From Ceriagrion tenellum (taxonomy: Eukaryota; Arthropoda; Insecta; Odonata; Coenagrionidae): a stretch of DNA of 64,000 bases. A program made the translations under genes and the position numbers. Under the pieces are notes generated by a model, which saw only the letters and a program-made list of their open reading frames with translations, made no database searches and had not been told where the DNA came from. Positions within the stretch are counted from its first letter, which is position 1; each line of letters opens with the position of its first letter. The stretch is from positions 74,264,123-74,328,122 of the forward strand of contig OY720636.1 of assembly GCA_963169105.1 (NCBI GenBank). Reading direction: 5' to 3'. Positions 34,289 through 47,409 of this stretch are shown here, one piece after another.

Positions 34289-34540
34289 CCTCTGGCATTA
34301 CATGCATGGTACCTGTGAAGACAACTTGCTCCTTAAAGCCTCAATGAGATTCACAGTGAAAGATGACGCCTAGGTAGCTTAATTGGCTAGATCACTCGGC
34401 GCGAAGTCGAGGGATCTGGATTCGATTCCCAGTCCAGGCGAATGATTTATCCTTTGTGAATTTCACACATTTGTGTAATCACTTTCGGATGACTCCGTTG
34501 AAGTAACTGCGCGGCTAGTTTCGTGGTTTTTTGAAAAAAA
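34289..34540 (+). repeat. tRNA-derived SINE, full-length plus copy
   Basis: This is the most complete copy of the family. It has a leader (CTGGCATTACATGCATGG ... GATTCACAGTG), then a tRNA-like head at about 34365-34437. The head has A box TAGCTTAATTGG (34374-34385) and B box GGATTCGATTCCC (34418-34430), and acceptor-like ends CGCCTAG / CCAGGCG. A tail of about 100 bp follows. The anticodon-loop position that is normally U33 is not U, so I read it as a SINE head, not a functional tRNA gene. Confidence 0.7.
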
Positions 34541-35059
34541 GAATCGATATTTGCACCGTATTTTCCGACCGCCCATCTCAAGTGAACAGCTGGATGCGAT
34601 AGTGGAAGCAGCCAACGCCCTATGCGCGTAGACTCCACACGATCAGCCTGAGCCGATCATAGTCTTATCTCACATCCTCACCCTGCGCCCTCCACTCTCA
34701 TCAGAATTACGCGCCCTCCGAGTCTCCCCTCTTAGGTAAGACGTCCCTCGGAGGAGGGAGTTGGCAAAGGGGAGTAATTATGAGTAGAAGGGCCAAGGAC
34801 GGGTCACGTCTCCGTCGAGATCAAGCATCGCATGCGAGTAAAAACACTCGTACTTTTTTCTTGGGCATTCCTTGTTACTCTCAGGCATTGCGCGTCCTGC
34901 CGTTTTCCGGCAACTCGTCACATTCACGGCCAACTGACAAGCGAGGAGTGGAGCAATAGGCCGAACTAAACATCAACAAGATAATTGGAGGTTAAAAGTG
35001 CCAATTTCACTCTCTCAGGACCTTGAAGAGTGCATTTCTACTGCGGATATCTTAGTTCC
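34541..35059. other. no feature recognised
   Basis: This is moderately GC-rich DNA between SINE copies. No gene or repeat could be assigned. Confidence 0.3.
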
Positions 35060-35165
35060 ACGGTCATGTCCCCTCCAGGATGTGTGGCACGGGGTGCTTC
35101 CACACCAGGCATGTAGCTTTCGCCCCAGTTCGAGATCGAACCTCACACGCTACATCAGCACCAAG
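35060..35165 (-). repeat. tRNA-like SINE, CCTCCAGG(G/A)TG family, copy 2
   Basis: It carries CCTCCAGGATGTGTGG, CTTCCACACCAGGCATG and CCCAGTTCGAGATCGAACC in the same order as 33525-33600. On the minus strand the last block gives GGTTCGATCTCG, a better B box than in copy 1. Confidence 0.5.
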
Positions 35166-38100
35166 GTAATGACCAAAAGTAGTCATGGGAACAATGCAAA
35201 GCCAAACGAGGAATCTTAGTTGACAAACACGCTGAGTAGCAACACACGAGTTAACACAGTACTACTAATAGGGATCAATAATACTATATTGTGTAATACA
35301 TATTGTTCACGTTCTTAAAGAGCATATCCCCCAGGACGATTAATAAGTATTCTATTCTATTCCATTTTAATAGTCGAGGTGTCAGATTTTAACTACACTA
35401 TCGTTGGGTGCGTAAAAGCATTCCTCTACCTTTTTACGGTTTTGTGCGTGAGTGGTGCCATATAATCCATAAAAAAGTTATTCCACTTCAACGTTACCTT
35501 CAAAGTTATTCCACTAGAAAGCAGTCCTTAGGAATAATTCATTATCTATTCCACCTTTAGCCCCTTTTCCAAAAGTTAAACTTTGACTGACACCAAGCCA
35601 TAGATATTACTACATATGTCCTTTGACTTGCAACATTCTTGTTCTCAACGGTTCAATTCCTGCCATTCAGCGAAATTCTTAGTTACCTTCCTAATCTCAA
35701 CATCACCCATCGCTACTATCCCACGCAATAAAGCGGATTAGTTGCTTGCCCGGTAATTTGTGGGGCCACCAACAGCGGAGATCCTATGTGCCATGACGGA
35801 TAGGCGGGTGGCTTGGGAATAGAAGAGGGAAAAAAAAGACGCAAGGAAGTCCCTGATGTGACTATTACTATACATTCATATCTATTATGAACCATCTATA
35901 TTGGACGACATGAGGTAGGGCAGAAAATAATTTAAGAGAGGAGTGGATTATTATGGGGAATTAAACAGCAGGAACACTGATTTGAAAACGCTCAAGGATC
36001 ACAAAGACATTGCGTCGTTTACGCAGAGACTGCCCATAACGAATAGCAAACGCCTGGTCACCAAATGATGACAATGAGGGTGGTTATTAGTTGCGATCGT
36101 GAGGGAAAAGGCAAAAGTCAAAGGAAAACGAGTCAAAGTTTGACGGGGCACGACTACCAGCCAATGACTAAACTATAAGTGACAACAAATGGTGGAAATA
36201 TTTTTCATCCAATAGTCTTCGTAGCATTAGTATTTGTAGTAAAAAAGTATGCGCAATAAAATAACTACTATCAATACGACAGGGTCAATACGCCACGCCA
36301 TTTAATTATCAGGAAAATTTAAACCAAGTAGGCTGAAGACTAAAGTAAAGAATACAAATAGAAAATTCCAAATAGAAAAAAAGTTAGGATTCCCAGAGCG
36401 CAAGAATGTCTTTCTATGTATCGTAAATGGCGGCACATGTTAGCATCTTCAATATCGTCGACCACCGGGTTATCGGAACACCTTCACTTACACAGACAGG
36501 ATGTAAACATACCGCTATGAGACCTACTAACAGTGACTGGTTGATGAGCAACACTCTCAGCAATTGCGCCAGATGAAATTGAAGAGGGCGGCAACTAGAT
36601 CGTGTAAATTGCGTGATCCAGCGAAAAGTAAAAGTCTGGGGGCAAAAACAGCCATCACTCGTAACTCGATTCGATAAAAGTCGAGGCATTAGCATAATCG
36701 CGACGCTGAGAGTCACTTCAACATTTTCGTCATAATGGGTATGAATATACTGATCGAGGTGAAATTAAACGTCATTAGCTCATCACTGTCCCAGAATACC
36801 GCAATCCGTAGTCATTCAAGTGGTGGCGTTACGCTATCAATCGGACCCTAACGACACCATGTGGAAAACAAGTTTACATCCAAGAATAATAAAATCTCAT
36901 GGTAGAAAATGAAATCAGTTACAATATGCCTTACAATTAGCTGATAGGGAACCAACAATTACTTTACCCGAAGCACTACATAGAACAACCTTGTCGCACC
37001 CCTTCATTTATCCACGATACTTAAACAACGAATGATCCATCTCTACCGCATATTATCATACAACCTGGAAATTTCTATCGCTCTACTTGTTATAGCTCCC
37101 CTGTTTGTCTTTAAGATAGCAATCTGCTTCTGTGTACGAGCTAAATTACTTCCTTCGAAACGAATTAAGTTAACCCTCTATAACCTTTAGTGACTTGGAG
37201 AGGTAACACATCATACAAACATCTGAAAATTGTCTTTTGACATTTCATTGCCCCTGGATACCATTGTAACTTCAGAGTCACAGTCATTTTTTGCAAATAA
37301 ATGTTTATACATTTAAAAAATACATAATTTTTATGTAAGAGTGAATGGATGTCTATGTTACGTTTTATGTTTTTTGCTGAGGAAACAAAAATATTGGGTC
37401 ATAGAGGGTTAGCACAGTCCAGTTTCTCTTATGTAATCTAAGGATGAGAACACAGATCACTTCTTTCAAATTCCTCTCCTGTAAAGCCAAACTCTCCGAG
37501 AAATTCTTGCCACACTCAAAATTTTTACAATTTTTAATGGGCTAGCAAGAAGAATTCTATCTATAACTTTCATTTGCTCGCATGATCTCTCATTCACAGA
37601 GGCCAATTCAATTGGATTGTTAATCCAGCATAAAAAATCAAAGAATGTATTATCTTTAATTCAATCGATGCTTTTTTCGACAAACTCTAGTCTCCTGTAA
37701 CAGTAAAAATAATCAGATTTATAAAGCGATGATTCGAAAAGAAGTCCGCCAAGCGATCCTTAACACTACATCTACCGGCACCAAAGAATCAGACATTCAA
37801 TTCGTGACATGATGTGAACACGTACGATGCAAATCAAAAGACTGGAAAATAATTAGCTTCAAGGAAAATTAACCGCCACAACCTCGTACTCGACAGAATT
37901 GGGAGAGCAGCTATAAGCAAACAGCCTACTGCATTCACGGTTAGTCTGCCACCAAACTCGAGAAAAGACATTTCATTGATCTGTTTTCAAAACGCCTGAA
38001 TTCAGCCCATGGGCAGTATAAAAATGTTCGGATGAAAAGTTAAGTATCGGTATTTTCCGCAGTAGCTTGAGCGAATCGTAACTAAGCGGACATTGTAGGC

Positions 38101-38200
38101 AACACATCACACCAAAATAAAACATATTAATAGAAAACAAGCCCCACTTCACCGACGATTGACACGAAAGAAATCAAATCCTCACATGCTAGTCAAACAA
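35166..38200. other. no gene recognised in about 3 kb
   Basis: A B-box-like CGGTTCAATTCCTGCC at 35648-35663 hints at a tRNA-derived scrap. The 100-codon minus-strand frame at 36414-36716 is not recognised. Nothing else stands out. Confidence 0.35.
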
Positions 38201-38202
38201 TA

Positions 38203-38460
38203 CGTTTACCAATCGAACTCAGATCAATTTGGCCGGTTTAGCTCTGTGTGGTAAACGTACCGGGCTAGCGAGACCGATATGAGAAGCGGGCTAAGTCATG
38301 CCCGGTTTCTCTGCCAGCTTGAGATTTCAAATCGCCATGAACCGATTCAAATCGATATTTCAATGGATTTCGCATTGGTAAATCAGGCGATCCGTGTCCG
38401 CAGGCTTAGAATGTTCAGATCGGTCCGAGATCATATCGATCTGAGTTCGACTGGTAAACG
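38203..38460. mobile_element. 258-bp MITE with TA flanks (Tc1/mariner-like size and target)
   Basis: The left end CGTTTACCAATCGAACTC and the right end read inward, CGTTTACCAGTCGAACTC, are inverted repeats; counting the flanking TA, 26 of 28 bases match. TA lies directly outside on both sides (38201-38202 and 38461-38462), as expected for a Tc1/mariner-type target duplication. The interior has smaller inverted motifs (GACCGATATGAG / TTCAGATCGGTC) and no coding capacity. Confidence 0.7.
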
Positions 38461-38462
38461 TA

Positions 38463-41400
38463 GTGAAAAACAATCATTTTAAAAAAGTCGAGTTTCAACC
38501 AGATACACAACTTCATCCACAGCGTTCAGATACATCCATGCCAATCAATGCTGTCATTGACAAAACCCACAAGCCAATGTAATATATATCTATTTTATAT
38601 AAATTGCTAACTCTCCAACGGTCATTTTACAGTTATTATTTTGCATACATGTTAAAATCTTTTTCCGTTACGGATAGAAAGTTTTGGATTTCGGCAGTCT
38701 TTCCTCCGAGCCCAGGTCAAGATCCAATAGGTTAGCATAAGCATGGCGAACGGAGTAGAGAATTCAACCACAAGATATTAAATCATGGGTATCGTACAAT
38801 TCGGAGTACTTGTACAAATCATTTTTTACACAACTTTCGAAAAGCGAATGAAAACTGCACTCCAATAGTCTGCTCTCAAAAACTAGAATATCTTCACGCC
38901 TTTGCCTCCAACTTTCAAGCATGTCTCAACAGACACTATTTCAGACTTCTACCAGCCCACTGCTCCTTCCTCTTTGTCTTTAGGCGACCCATGCGCCGCA
39001 ATAACAGTGAAAAACGGTCGTAATATGATTTCTGAGTTTCTATAACAAAGTTCCGGACTTACATTCATCTTTGTCAGAGAAAAGATTGAGCAAGTCAAAT
39101 GACGTTGAGTTACTACCCGTATGGAATTAGTGGTGCACAGAAAAACTCTCCGAAATTTGAACTGATACTAACATAAAGCGTTTCCCATAACGGATGGCAT
39201 GTCGTGTAAAATAGATAGGCACATGGGACGATCCCCGACAAGTGAAAACGGAAAAATTTAGCCCCCGAAACCAAGGAAGATCTACCTCGACAAAATAAAT
39301 CATTTGCCTATTTTATCACCCTGTTTCGATTCCCTATGATGAGTTCATTAGTAAAGCATCTGCATCTACGCACTACCCCGCTAATTGCGGTCAGAGCGTA
39401 TGGTAGAGAGTGATGAGAATCCAGCCATGAAAAAAGGAGTAAATATTATAAAGGGAAGTGGCGAGGGAAGGGATTATTAGTGACGTATATTCGTTCATAA
39501 ACGTCTCGCTCAGCTTTAGTAGGAGTCGTGATAGGCGCGTACGGCGAACGACTTTTCATATCAATCTGTTCAACAGTGTATGTCTCCTCCCTAATTATAT
39601 CACTTCTGCCTGACCCATAGATTTGGTATCACCAACCTGACACAAAAACTGCATTGGCGTAGGGGCTGGAGGTAATTTGTCACTCGCCATTTCATTCCCA
39701 AGCCATTTTCCTTGGAAAATGTTGAGTTAATTTATCACATATCCGCATAGAGGAATATCCTATATTAGAGGAATATCATATATTCCTCTAATTCTTTTCT
39801 CATATTCCTCTAATGTGCCCCATAATGCCCCAAAAATGAATCAAATTTCAACTTCCGGGCTACAACGATTCTCTGTCAAATGAATATCCGATGTGATAAG
39901 GGAGCAACGTGAGGTCAATCTGAGAGATTGAAATGATCACTTTAAGACATATGTATATGATTTCAATGAGGATAGCATGTCAAAATTTAAACTCATGAGA
40001 ATCTAAATCAGCATGATTAACCATACATAACTGAGGCGACCCCTAACTTTGCAATCAAACGTTTACCTCCGGACCAACCGGCTAAAATATCACGTACGAT
40101 AATAATGAAAGCTAATAACGGGCGTCCCTACAGACGATTCGTCACAAATAAAATAATTTACATCAACAAAAATACCTCTAATTTGGTCACCTAGGTCGGC
40201 TCTATATTTGTGAGAAAGGGTCTAGAAAGTATTCGCAGTACCATCCTGAAACTAGGGTGGCATATTACACTGTCTTTTGGCAGGCAGAAATTTTTAGCGA
40301 AACCGTAGTTTTCCCTTTCATTTTAGACAATGGATTGAATCTAGCTGTCTTGGGATCCAAACGCTAGCGGTGCGCTCGAGATGCAAGCAATTACGTTATA
40401 AACTCAATATCGAGGATAAAATGAAAATAAAGTGATTTTCGCCATTTCATCTCATTGACACGAGTCCTCACAGCCAACATTGATTGAGAAGCTATCAATA
40501 GTACCATGGAACCTTGTTTGTATACTTCAGAGGAAATGAATTATTTCCTCCATTATCATTTAAATGCAATTTTATGAAGGTATTAAAACGACTTCTGCTG
40601 CAACAAAATGGGAAAGTACTAACATCAAATTGGGAAAATGATGCACATTCGCTCAGATTGGGTAAAATTCTTGAAAGTGATATCAACGGTACATGGTAAG
40701 TCAGTCATTTTGAGACACGATCAATAACAGCTGTTAGGTCATCAGCTAGAGGTCATCTGAGCCATTGAGAATAAGTTGTTAAGTAGAGGATTTCTATCTT
40801 GGGAACAGGGAACCGGGCGTACTTCCCTAAACGATAAGTGCGACGGGTCCATAGGTTTACGGCCCAATCGACGGACATGTAACTATAGATCATGGCAATA
40901 CTAAACAGTAGTACCATGTACCAGTGACTGTATAGTCGTACCATGCTATAGATGAAGTGCTCTCCAAAAGGACCGCGCTGGATCCTTACGCAGCGCGAAA
41001 AATGAAATTGATTTCATTCTTCATCAGCCAGCACATTCGTCGTACAGTAGAATGCTGTGAATTAAATTACAAAGGACGGGTTGACAAATCAACGTCCAGC
41101 ACAAACTTCAGCAAGTCACACAGAGGCGAATTTTCCGAAAATCCTGGCCGACATCCAGCGTGAAAATTGTTTTGTAAAATAATATTGTTATCAGTCAGTG
41201 TATAACAATATTATCTATGTTATAAAATGCCAAGTTAAACATTTCACCCACATAACATGCAGCACTTAATAATCATAATGAGAAAAATGAAATCCGGTTA
41301 TTTCTTTTAGCAATGGTCAAATTACCCTTAGTTCCGCGGTTGTCCTACACTCGTGAAAGTTTCACGCTATTTTTTTGCATTGATTATTACATATTTATTG

Positions 41401-42283
41401 ATACATTTGTGTATCATGACGGCTTTTGCTTAGAAGGCGTCAATTTCTAGAGTAAGTAGCAGCTTTCTAGGCCTTAGACACGATTTTGAAGTTTTGTCCA
41501 GCATAGCGACGAAATTTTCCGCTATGGGTTGATCGTATTTCAGCGTCAGACTTAAAACTACTGACACTACAGTCGTAGATTGTATTTATATTAACAAGGA
41601 CGCTCCTCAAAATAGAAAAAAACACTAAAAAAGATGAAAAAGTATGTTAAACCATTCATTAAAAATAAGAAATATAAAACTTTGAGAATGGGTAAAACTA
41701 CGCGAACCCGGGCAGAATGATAGTAATAGACACGAATTCAATGAAAATGTACCGGAGGGCGGTTTGGTACCACACGCTGAGCGAGCGAGCAACAGATTAT
41801 GGGCTAGTGAAAGTTTTTTGAGGTATGCCCACTCCAAAAGCGCTCCAATTCGCTGCACTTCAAGAGTTTAAACCTATGTCGACATCTAAAACTACTTCAA
41901 TGGATGAGAAATACCAAGAGAAACGCCTGGTACAAGCTCAAGTCGGTCATAAAGACACGAACAATTCTTTTACTTCCATCCGATCTGACTTGTGAGCGGT
42001 GATTCGCAACTGAGCGATTTCAGTATGCGCAATGACTAAGAAATAAAGATAAACTTTCCTCTGGTCCGGTCGAGAGTTCGTCCCGGAAAAGTCGCCGCTC
42101 TTCAAGCACTGTGGTGGGCGAGACAAAATTCCACACAGTGTTCATTAATAATACCCAGCTATTTCCGCTACTATCGAATTCTGTTGTACTGTGCCTTTGA
42201 CATTGCGAGTAGCACAGAAACTCTTCAATGGAATTAAAACGGTGCCTTCAATGAGCAGCAGGCAAAAGAGATAGCACAATTCC
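38463..42283. other. no gene recognised; two small AT hairpins
   Basis: Positions 39764-39776 and 39780-39792 form a perfect 13-bp hairpin (ATTAGAGGAATAT) with a 3-base loop, and the right arm is repeated at 39802-39814. Near 41179-41214, ATAATATTGTTAT and its complement form another 13-bp pair. Neither is tied to a known element. Confidence 0.35.
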
Positions 42284-42475
42284 TCAAGTGTTACAGACTT
42301 CCGAATCACAGTCTTCGTTAGCCTCGAGGTCAATATCACCGCCTTTCACGGAGGGGTTGGGGTACGATTTACCCCGGAAAATTTTTCTCGCTGGCCATGG
42401 TGGCGTCGGAGTACGGTTCTCGTCGGTTAATCCTAAAGAGCGAGGTGCAACGAGGCCCGCATTTTTTCCCTCCAT
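42284..42475 (-). CDS. unrecognised short open frame with coding-like composition
   Basis: This 63-codon minus-strand frame starts at ATG 42475. It differs from the other short frames here in having balanced amino-acid use and many G/C-ending codons, in a local CpG-richer patch. It reads with segments such as PPWPARKIFRGK and GGDIDLEANEDCDSE. I recognise no family. It could be an exon of an unannotated gene, a fragment of a mobile element, or chance. No splice signals were decisive. Confidence 0.15.
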   Translation of the reverse strand: MEGKNAGLVAPRSLGLTDENRTPTPPWPARKIFRGKSYPNPSVKGGDIDLEANEDCDSEVCNT

Positions 42476-45400
42476 GTGCAGGGGAGGGCAACCTTATTGA
42501 GAATTCGTGCCAAAATCGGCCGAACCTCTCACACGAATTTTTTCACGAGCAATCAACATTTTTTGAGGTCATACTATCTATACGTTGATCTATGATTTGT
42601 AAATTATTATGCAAATTATGTATAACAGACCAATCAGTTATAGAGGAGCCAATGGTCGCCCACCCCTGGCCTAAGGTATGGTCGCGTGCGTTAATTATTT
42701 GTTAACGAGGCCTAAATAGGTGTAAGGGTTTTTTTGTATTGTACAGCATTGTATCAGACATAATTACAAGTTAACATTCAAGGCCGAGAGATGCAATACA
42801 TGAAAAAATACATAATTCATGAAAAAAATGGGAGCACATCCGAGAGCAAGTATTTGCACCATGTTTTGCCATGGTAGGAAAAATAAGGCCCACTTCAGGC
42901 GAATTTTGCTAAAAGCCGTTCATGAACAAAGTTCAATTTTCAATGATCTGGTAGTTTACTTCACAGGAAAAATGTAAGTAAAACGAAAGAATAAACTGAA
43001 ACACAAGAGTTTCGGATATTTAAACAAACCTAGACTCAATATGGAGGAGGTGAGCACGAAGAAAGATTTATGATAATAAATTACGATGCACCTACTCTCC
43101 GATTCAAATACACATGCTTCATAATTTTCTTCCATGGTCCATGGAACTCCGATCTTCATAGGAACAAGGGATTCTGCCACTACTACAACCATAACGGATT
43201 CGTCTAAATCAAAGAATAGTCATGGTCGCTCGTGGACGATACCGTACTGGGTTGCGTAAAAAAGTTTCCTTGATGCAACATTAATCGTGAACTCAAAAAA
43301 CAATCAGAGTTATCTGTACGACAGCAGGCGAAGTACTTCATTCACTGCTCACGAAGAAAAATATATTTTATAAGTTATTGTCTCAGGAGAAATGAAAAAA
43401 AATCATCTCACTCTTGCATACTGGGGGAAAAAGTTTATTAAAATATAGGCTAACTGATCCTATATGTTTGGCTAAAAGCTTCCTTCAACTGAGGAAATGG
43501 GGAAGTCCTTCAGACAAGCCATTCGATACTATCTCTCTTCTATCGTCACCTTATTCTGTACTCCAGAGTAATGTATCGATAACATAACATGTCACAGCGG
43601 TACGCAGCGTACTCAAGATGTAACCTAGCTATGTACCGTGAAGAAGTTTCGCTCAATCACTTATTCGCCCACCGAGGAGGATCTAACTACTATTTGCCTG
43701 ATGACAATAATATCTCTACCATGTAGAGGCCCAAATATTTTTGAATGTCTTCCCTGAGATAAGTCTTAATTTCTGTAGATGACGATAGGATGACGCTTTC
43801 ATACCGCCACTCCCCATTATACGCATGTCTTGTTATTCGACAAACAGTTATGACATCCCAAAAACTTTCAACATGACCAAACTTACGACGCACATTTTCC
43901 AGATCACCCCAATCTTTCGTAACGCGTTTGACCCGCGCCAACGACATTAATTACGACGTAAAAGCCTTTATAGTTGACCATTTTGTGGGCCTGCATCAAT
44001 AATTGGGAGTCAAATGAGCAGTAGAAACCCATGGACAAGCGTACGAAAAAGAGGCGGTCGTACACATCGACGTAGCATCCCGTCGAACTTCTCTACGACG
44101 CACACATACTTTCATTTTGAACATTTCCAACATACCTATGCACAACGCACTTGAGAAAGATAAGAATCGGTGTAGTGCGTAAGGCTCTGGATTTCCACTT
44201 CAAGGACCGAGCTAAACATTTGACGGAGACCAACTTTCCGATGACTTTGCTACGATGCAGCCTAGTGGACACTACAAGTGCAGAACCCCGTCCAGCGCAA
44301 GAGGCGATGAGTTGTTAAACCATTAGACGCGTCCCTCAACAGTCAGATAACACTTGTGGCTTCAGCTCTTTCCAGATCAACAGTCATCGATCCAAGAGTT
44401 ATTTTGCTGCGGCTCTCTACTCTGACCAGGCGTACGTAATTCGCCACTTTAAGTCCTTCAAAATTCGCCTAATGTGTTCCATCCTTCGTCTCCCTCGGTA
44501 ATTCTCCCCATTAATTTTTCGGCCCATAATTGTTTTCCGGAGGCCGCCGTGTCTCACACTTCGCCCCATTAAGTCTCTCACTTCATTTCCTTGGAGTTTT
44601 TCATTCTATGAACTTATTTTCTATCCAACTTTTCATGGGACTGCTTCATTGGTGATTCTCTCCGTCCATTTCATCTTCACCTTTCTTCTATAACACTATG
44701 TTTCTATTGCTCCCAATTAGATGGTCAGAAACAAAAAGAAGCAACTCTCCCCTACTAACTAAAAATGCCACACGTCCTCAAAAGACCATCAGACTCCATA
44801 AGGAAAAAATCTCTACAATCGATCTCCCTCCATAACAACTGCAATAGGTACAAAAATAATCGCTGTATTTCTGCTCAAGTCTTCCTAAATACGTCAACGA
44901 GTAATATTGATGTGAGCTAGAAGCAGATCCGGCTGGCGAGGAATTATCCATTACCCCCTATTCTGTATCTGTACATTCATCTTCTAGTTTACCGGAGGAA
45001 ATCAACTCCCTAGGTATTCCGTATCCAATCAAGGTATTTTTATCAATAAAATCTGGCTATTCCTGTTACTTCAGACTCTCTGGTCGTTCGCCTCACTGGC
45101 CTGCTACAACATCGACTCGTGTCGATGCTGATCGTTCTATTCTCATCCCTCTGGTGAGAAAAGCTACTTCAAAAGCCATTTGCACGACCAACACATATTG
45201 GGCGGTACGCGACAATATGTAGCGGCCAACGCCAATCGGCATTGCTGACAATTCATTCTACTACAATGACTCATTTAAAAACATTCCCAAGATACTGAGA
45301 GACTTCTGGAGAGATATGCGATACGTTTAATGCATACAATTTTCAAATAGCAACGTTATTCCCGTAAAATGCCCGTCATCTAAAGCTCGGATAATTGATT

Positions 45401-47409
45401 TCCATAGATTTTCCATGCGATGGCCTCATATAATGACTCGTTAAGAAACTAAATTGCAATCGCGACGCATGCTTCGCAAAGAAATGCGTAGTTAAAAAAA
45501 GGAAAGCTGTTATAAAACGCAATAGAAGGTTTAGAAGGGAATTTAGTTTATATACTTAACAAAGAGTGAAAAATATGCATATATAGACAATAAAAAGAAT
45601 TATTTGCATCCTAAACGTGTTAAAAAGTATGTCCAGGATGGCTGTCAGCGGGAAACACTTTCATCTACACCTACACATTCACTCGCGAACAACCCTAAGG
45701 GGGCGAGGCAGTGAAAGATAGGACACCAGCCTTAAAAAGGTTGTACGGTATATTCTTTGGAGAGAGGACCAATTAATGATTAGGGAAGCGTGTTTCCGTC
45801 GAATTGGTGTACCGATCAGCTCCTAGCTATTATAGTCGCGAACAATACGCGGGTGGTAATAATAGGGCTTAATTTCAGCCACAGCGATACGGTGCGCTGC
45901 TTCGGAACAGACTTCTTGCAATACCGGAGCTAAGGTTTTGGAACCTTTTCTCAGCTAATTCATTCAAGATGGTGGTATCTCATACCTTACAGACCCCTCG
46001 GTGCTTCAGAACTCTCGTACTTATAAATTTAGAAATTAATCCCCGCTTCAATCCATCTCTGCGACACTGAATTTCTCTCATTTTATCACACCTCTCCTTC
46101 AACAATATAGCGCCAACATATCCGTTGACTACTTAGCTCCGTGCTCGAGATGAAAAAGTTTTTTCTAATGAAATGAATACAGATGACAAAAGATAAGATT
46201 TTATTGAAATAAAGAACAAGGTCTTAGCATCCATTTCGTTGTTCTTAAAATAGTACGCTAGGCTTCACTTCGGGCAGGACAAAGTTTAATGGTGCGATGC
46301 CGGAGGTCAAGCCAAAGCGAATTCCGCTCGGCCGAGCGCTGGACAGCCGTGAATTAAATCTAGGTCGCTCTAAGCGGTTTCCTGGTCCTGCGACTCAGGC
46401 GGATAGTGACACTTAACAACATCGAAAAGGTGTTATTAAAGTTAAAAAATTTCAAAGCAGAAGATCAGCATGGAGTGAAGCATGAAGAGCGATATAAAAA
46501 ATTTACATGTAGCGATCTTTAACGGTGAAGTTACAAAAAATATTTAACCTTACTGACAACTGCCAGTTTATAGGGCTGGTGTCATTGCTTATAAGTAGGA
46601 ATTTTCATCTGCAATGCTGCGTTTGCACTAGTGAAGAGTCTCATCCAGTTTCCACCACCATCCTCTTTGTGAATTAAAACTACCGACAATAATCCACACG
46701 AATTCCGCGATCGCGTCCATTGCCGGGATTTTCTGGCTTCTTCAGTGACACCAAGCATAAGCAAGAAAATGCTTCCATATTTCGATTAAAGAATCAATCC
46801 AAGATAATAACGCAGTTGAAATACACCGATTCGGCAAGGAAATAAATAATGAGGAATCAATTTTTTTACGACCTTATGATTGAAAAATAGGCCACCATAA
46901 TGGATTCTACGGTTACGTGATTCTCTTGCCCAAACGGCATTGGACGAGTTTACGAATTGTCTAGAGTTTGGAGCATGGAATGTGGCACCCACAAGTTTTT
47001 TCGGAGCGTGTTTAATGATTTGATGGCCTAAATTACTTGGTGAAATATACCTACCTATATTTTTACTTAAAAATCTTTTATTTCTTTGAAATAGTACATC
47101 AATAACCTATTTATATGGTCTCTATTTTATTAGATTTTAGGCTTTCTTAAATGTAGTGCTGTAATTTACATACATCAATAATGGCTTGATAAAATAAAAA
47201 AGGATCAGTTTAATTATGATTCAACGCTTTTATTTATTTTTGCATGTACTATCACATAAATGTACATATTCATCTTTAGGTGATACATTTTCAATAGATT
47301 TGAAAAATACAGTTTTGAGGAAATATCATCAGTCATTCACTTTCTCACTTAAACAATTAAAATATTAGAACTAACTCCAAATTAGAGGTAAAATATTTAC
47401 AAAATTATT
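42476..47409. other. no gene recognised in about 4.9 kb
   Basis: The 85-codon minus-strand frame at 43690-43947 (start MSLARVKRVTKDW) has normal composition but matches no family I know. Positions 45690-46110 are somewhat GC-richer without a readable protein. No strong repeat was seen. Confidence 0.35.

Noticed and set aside
34365..34437. Possible functional tRNA gene
   Set aside because: A and B boxes and acceptor-like ends are present, but the anticodon loop lacks U33 and the unit is embedded in a SINE with near-identical neighbours.
36414..36716. 100-codon minus-strand frame considered as a Tc1-like transposase piece
   Set aside because: No DDE motif or helix-turn-helix pattern could be read in any frame.
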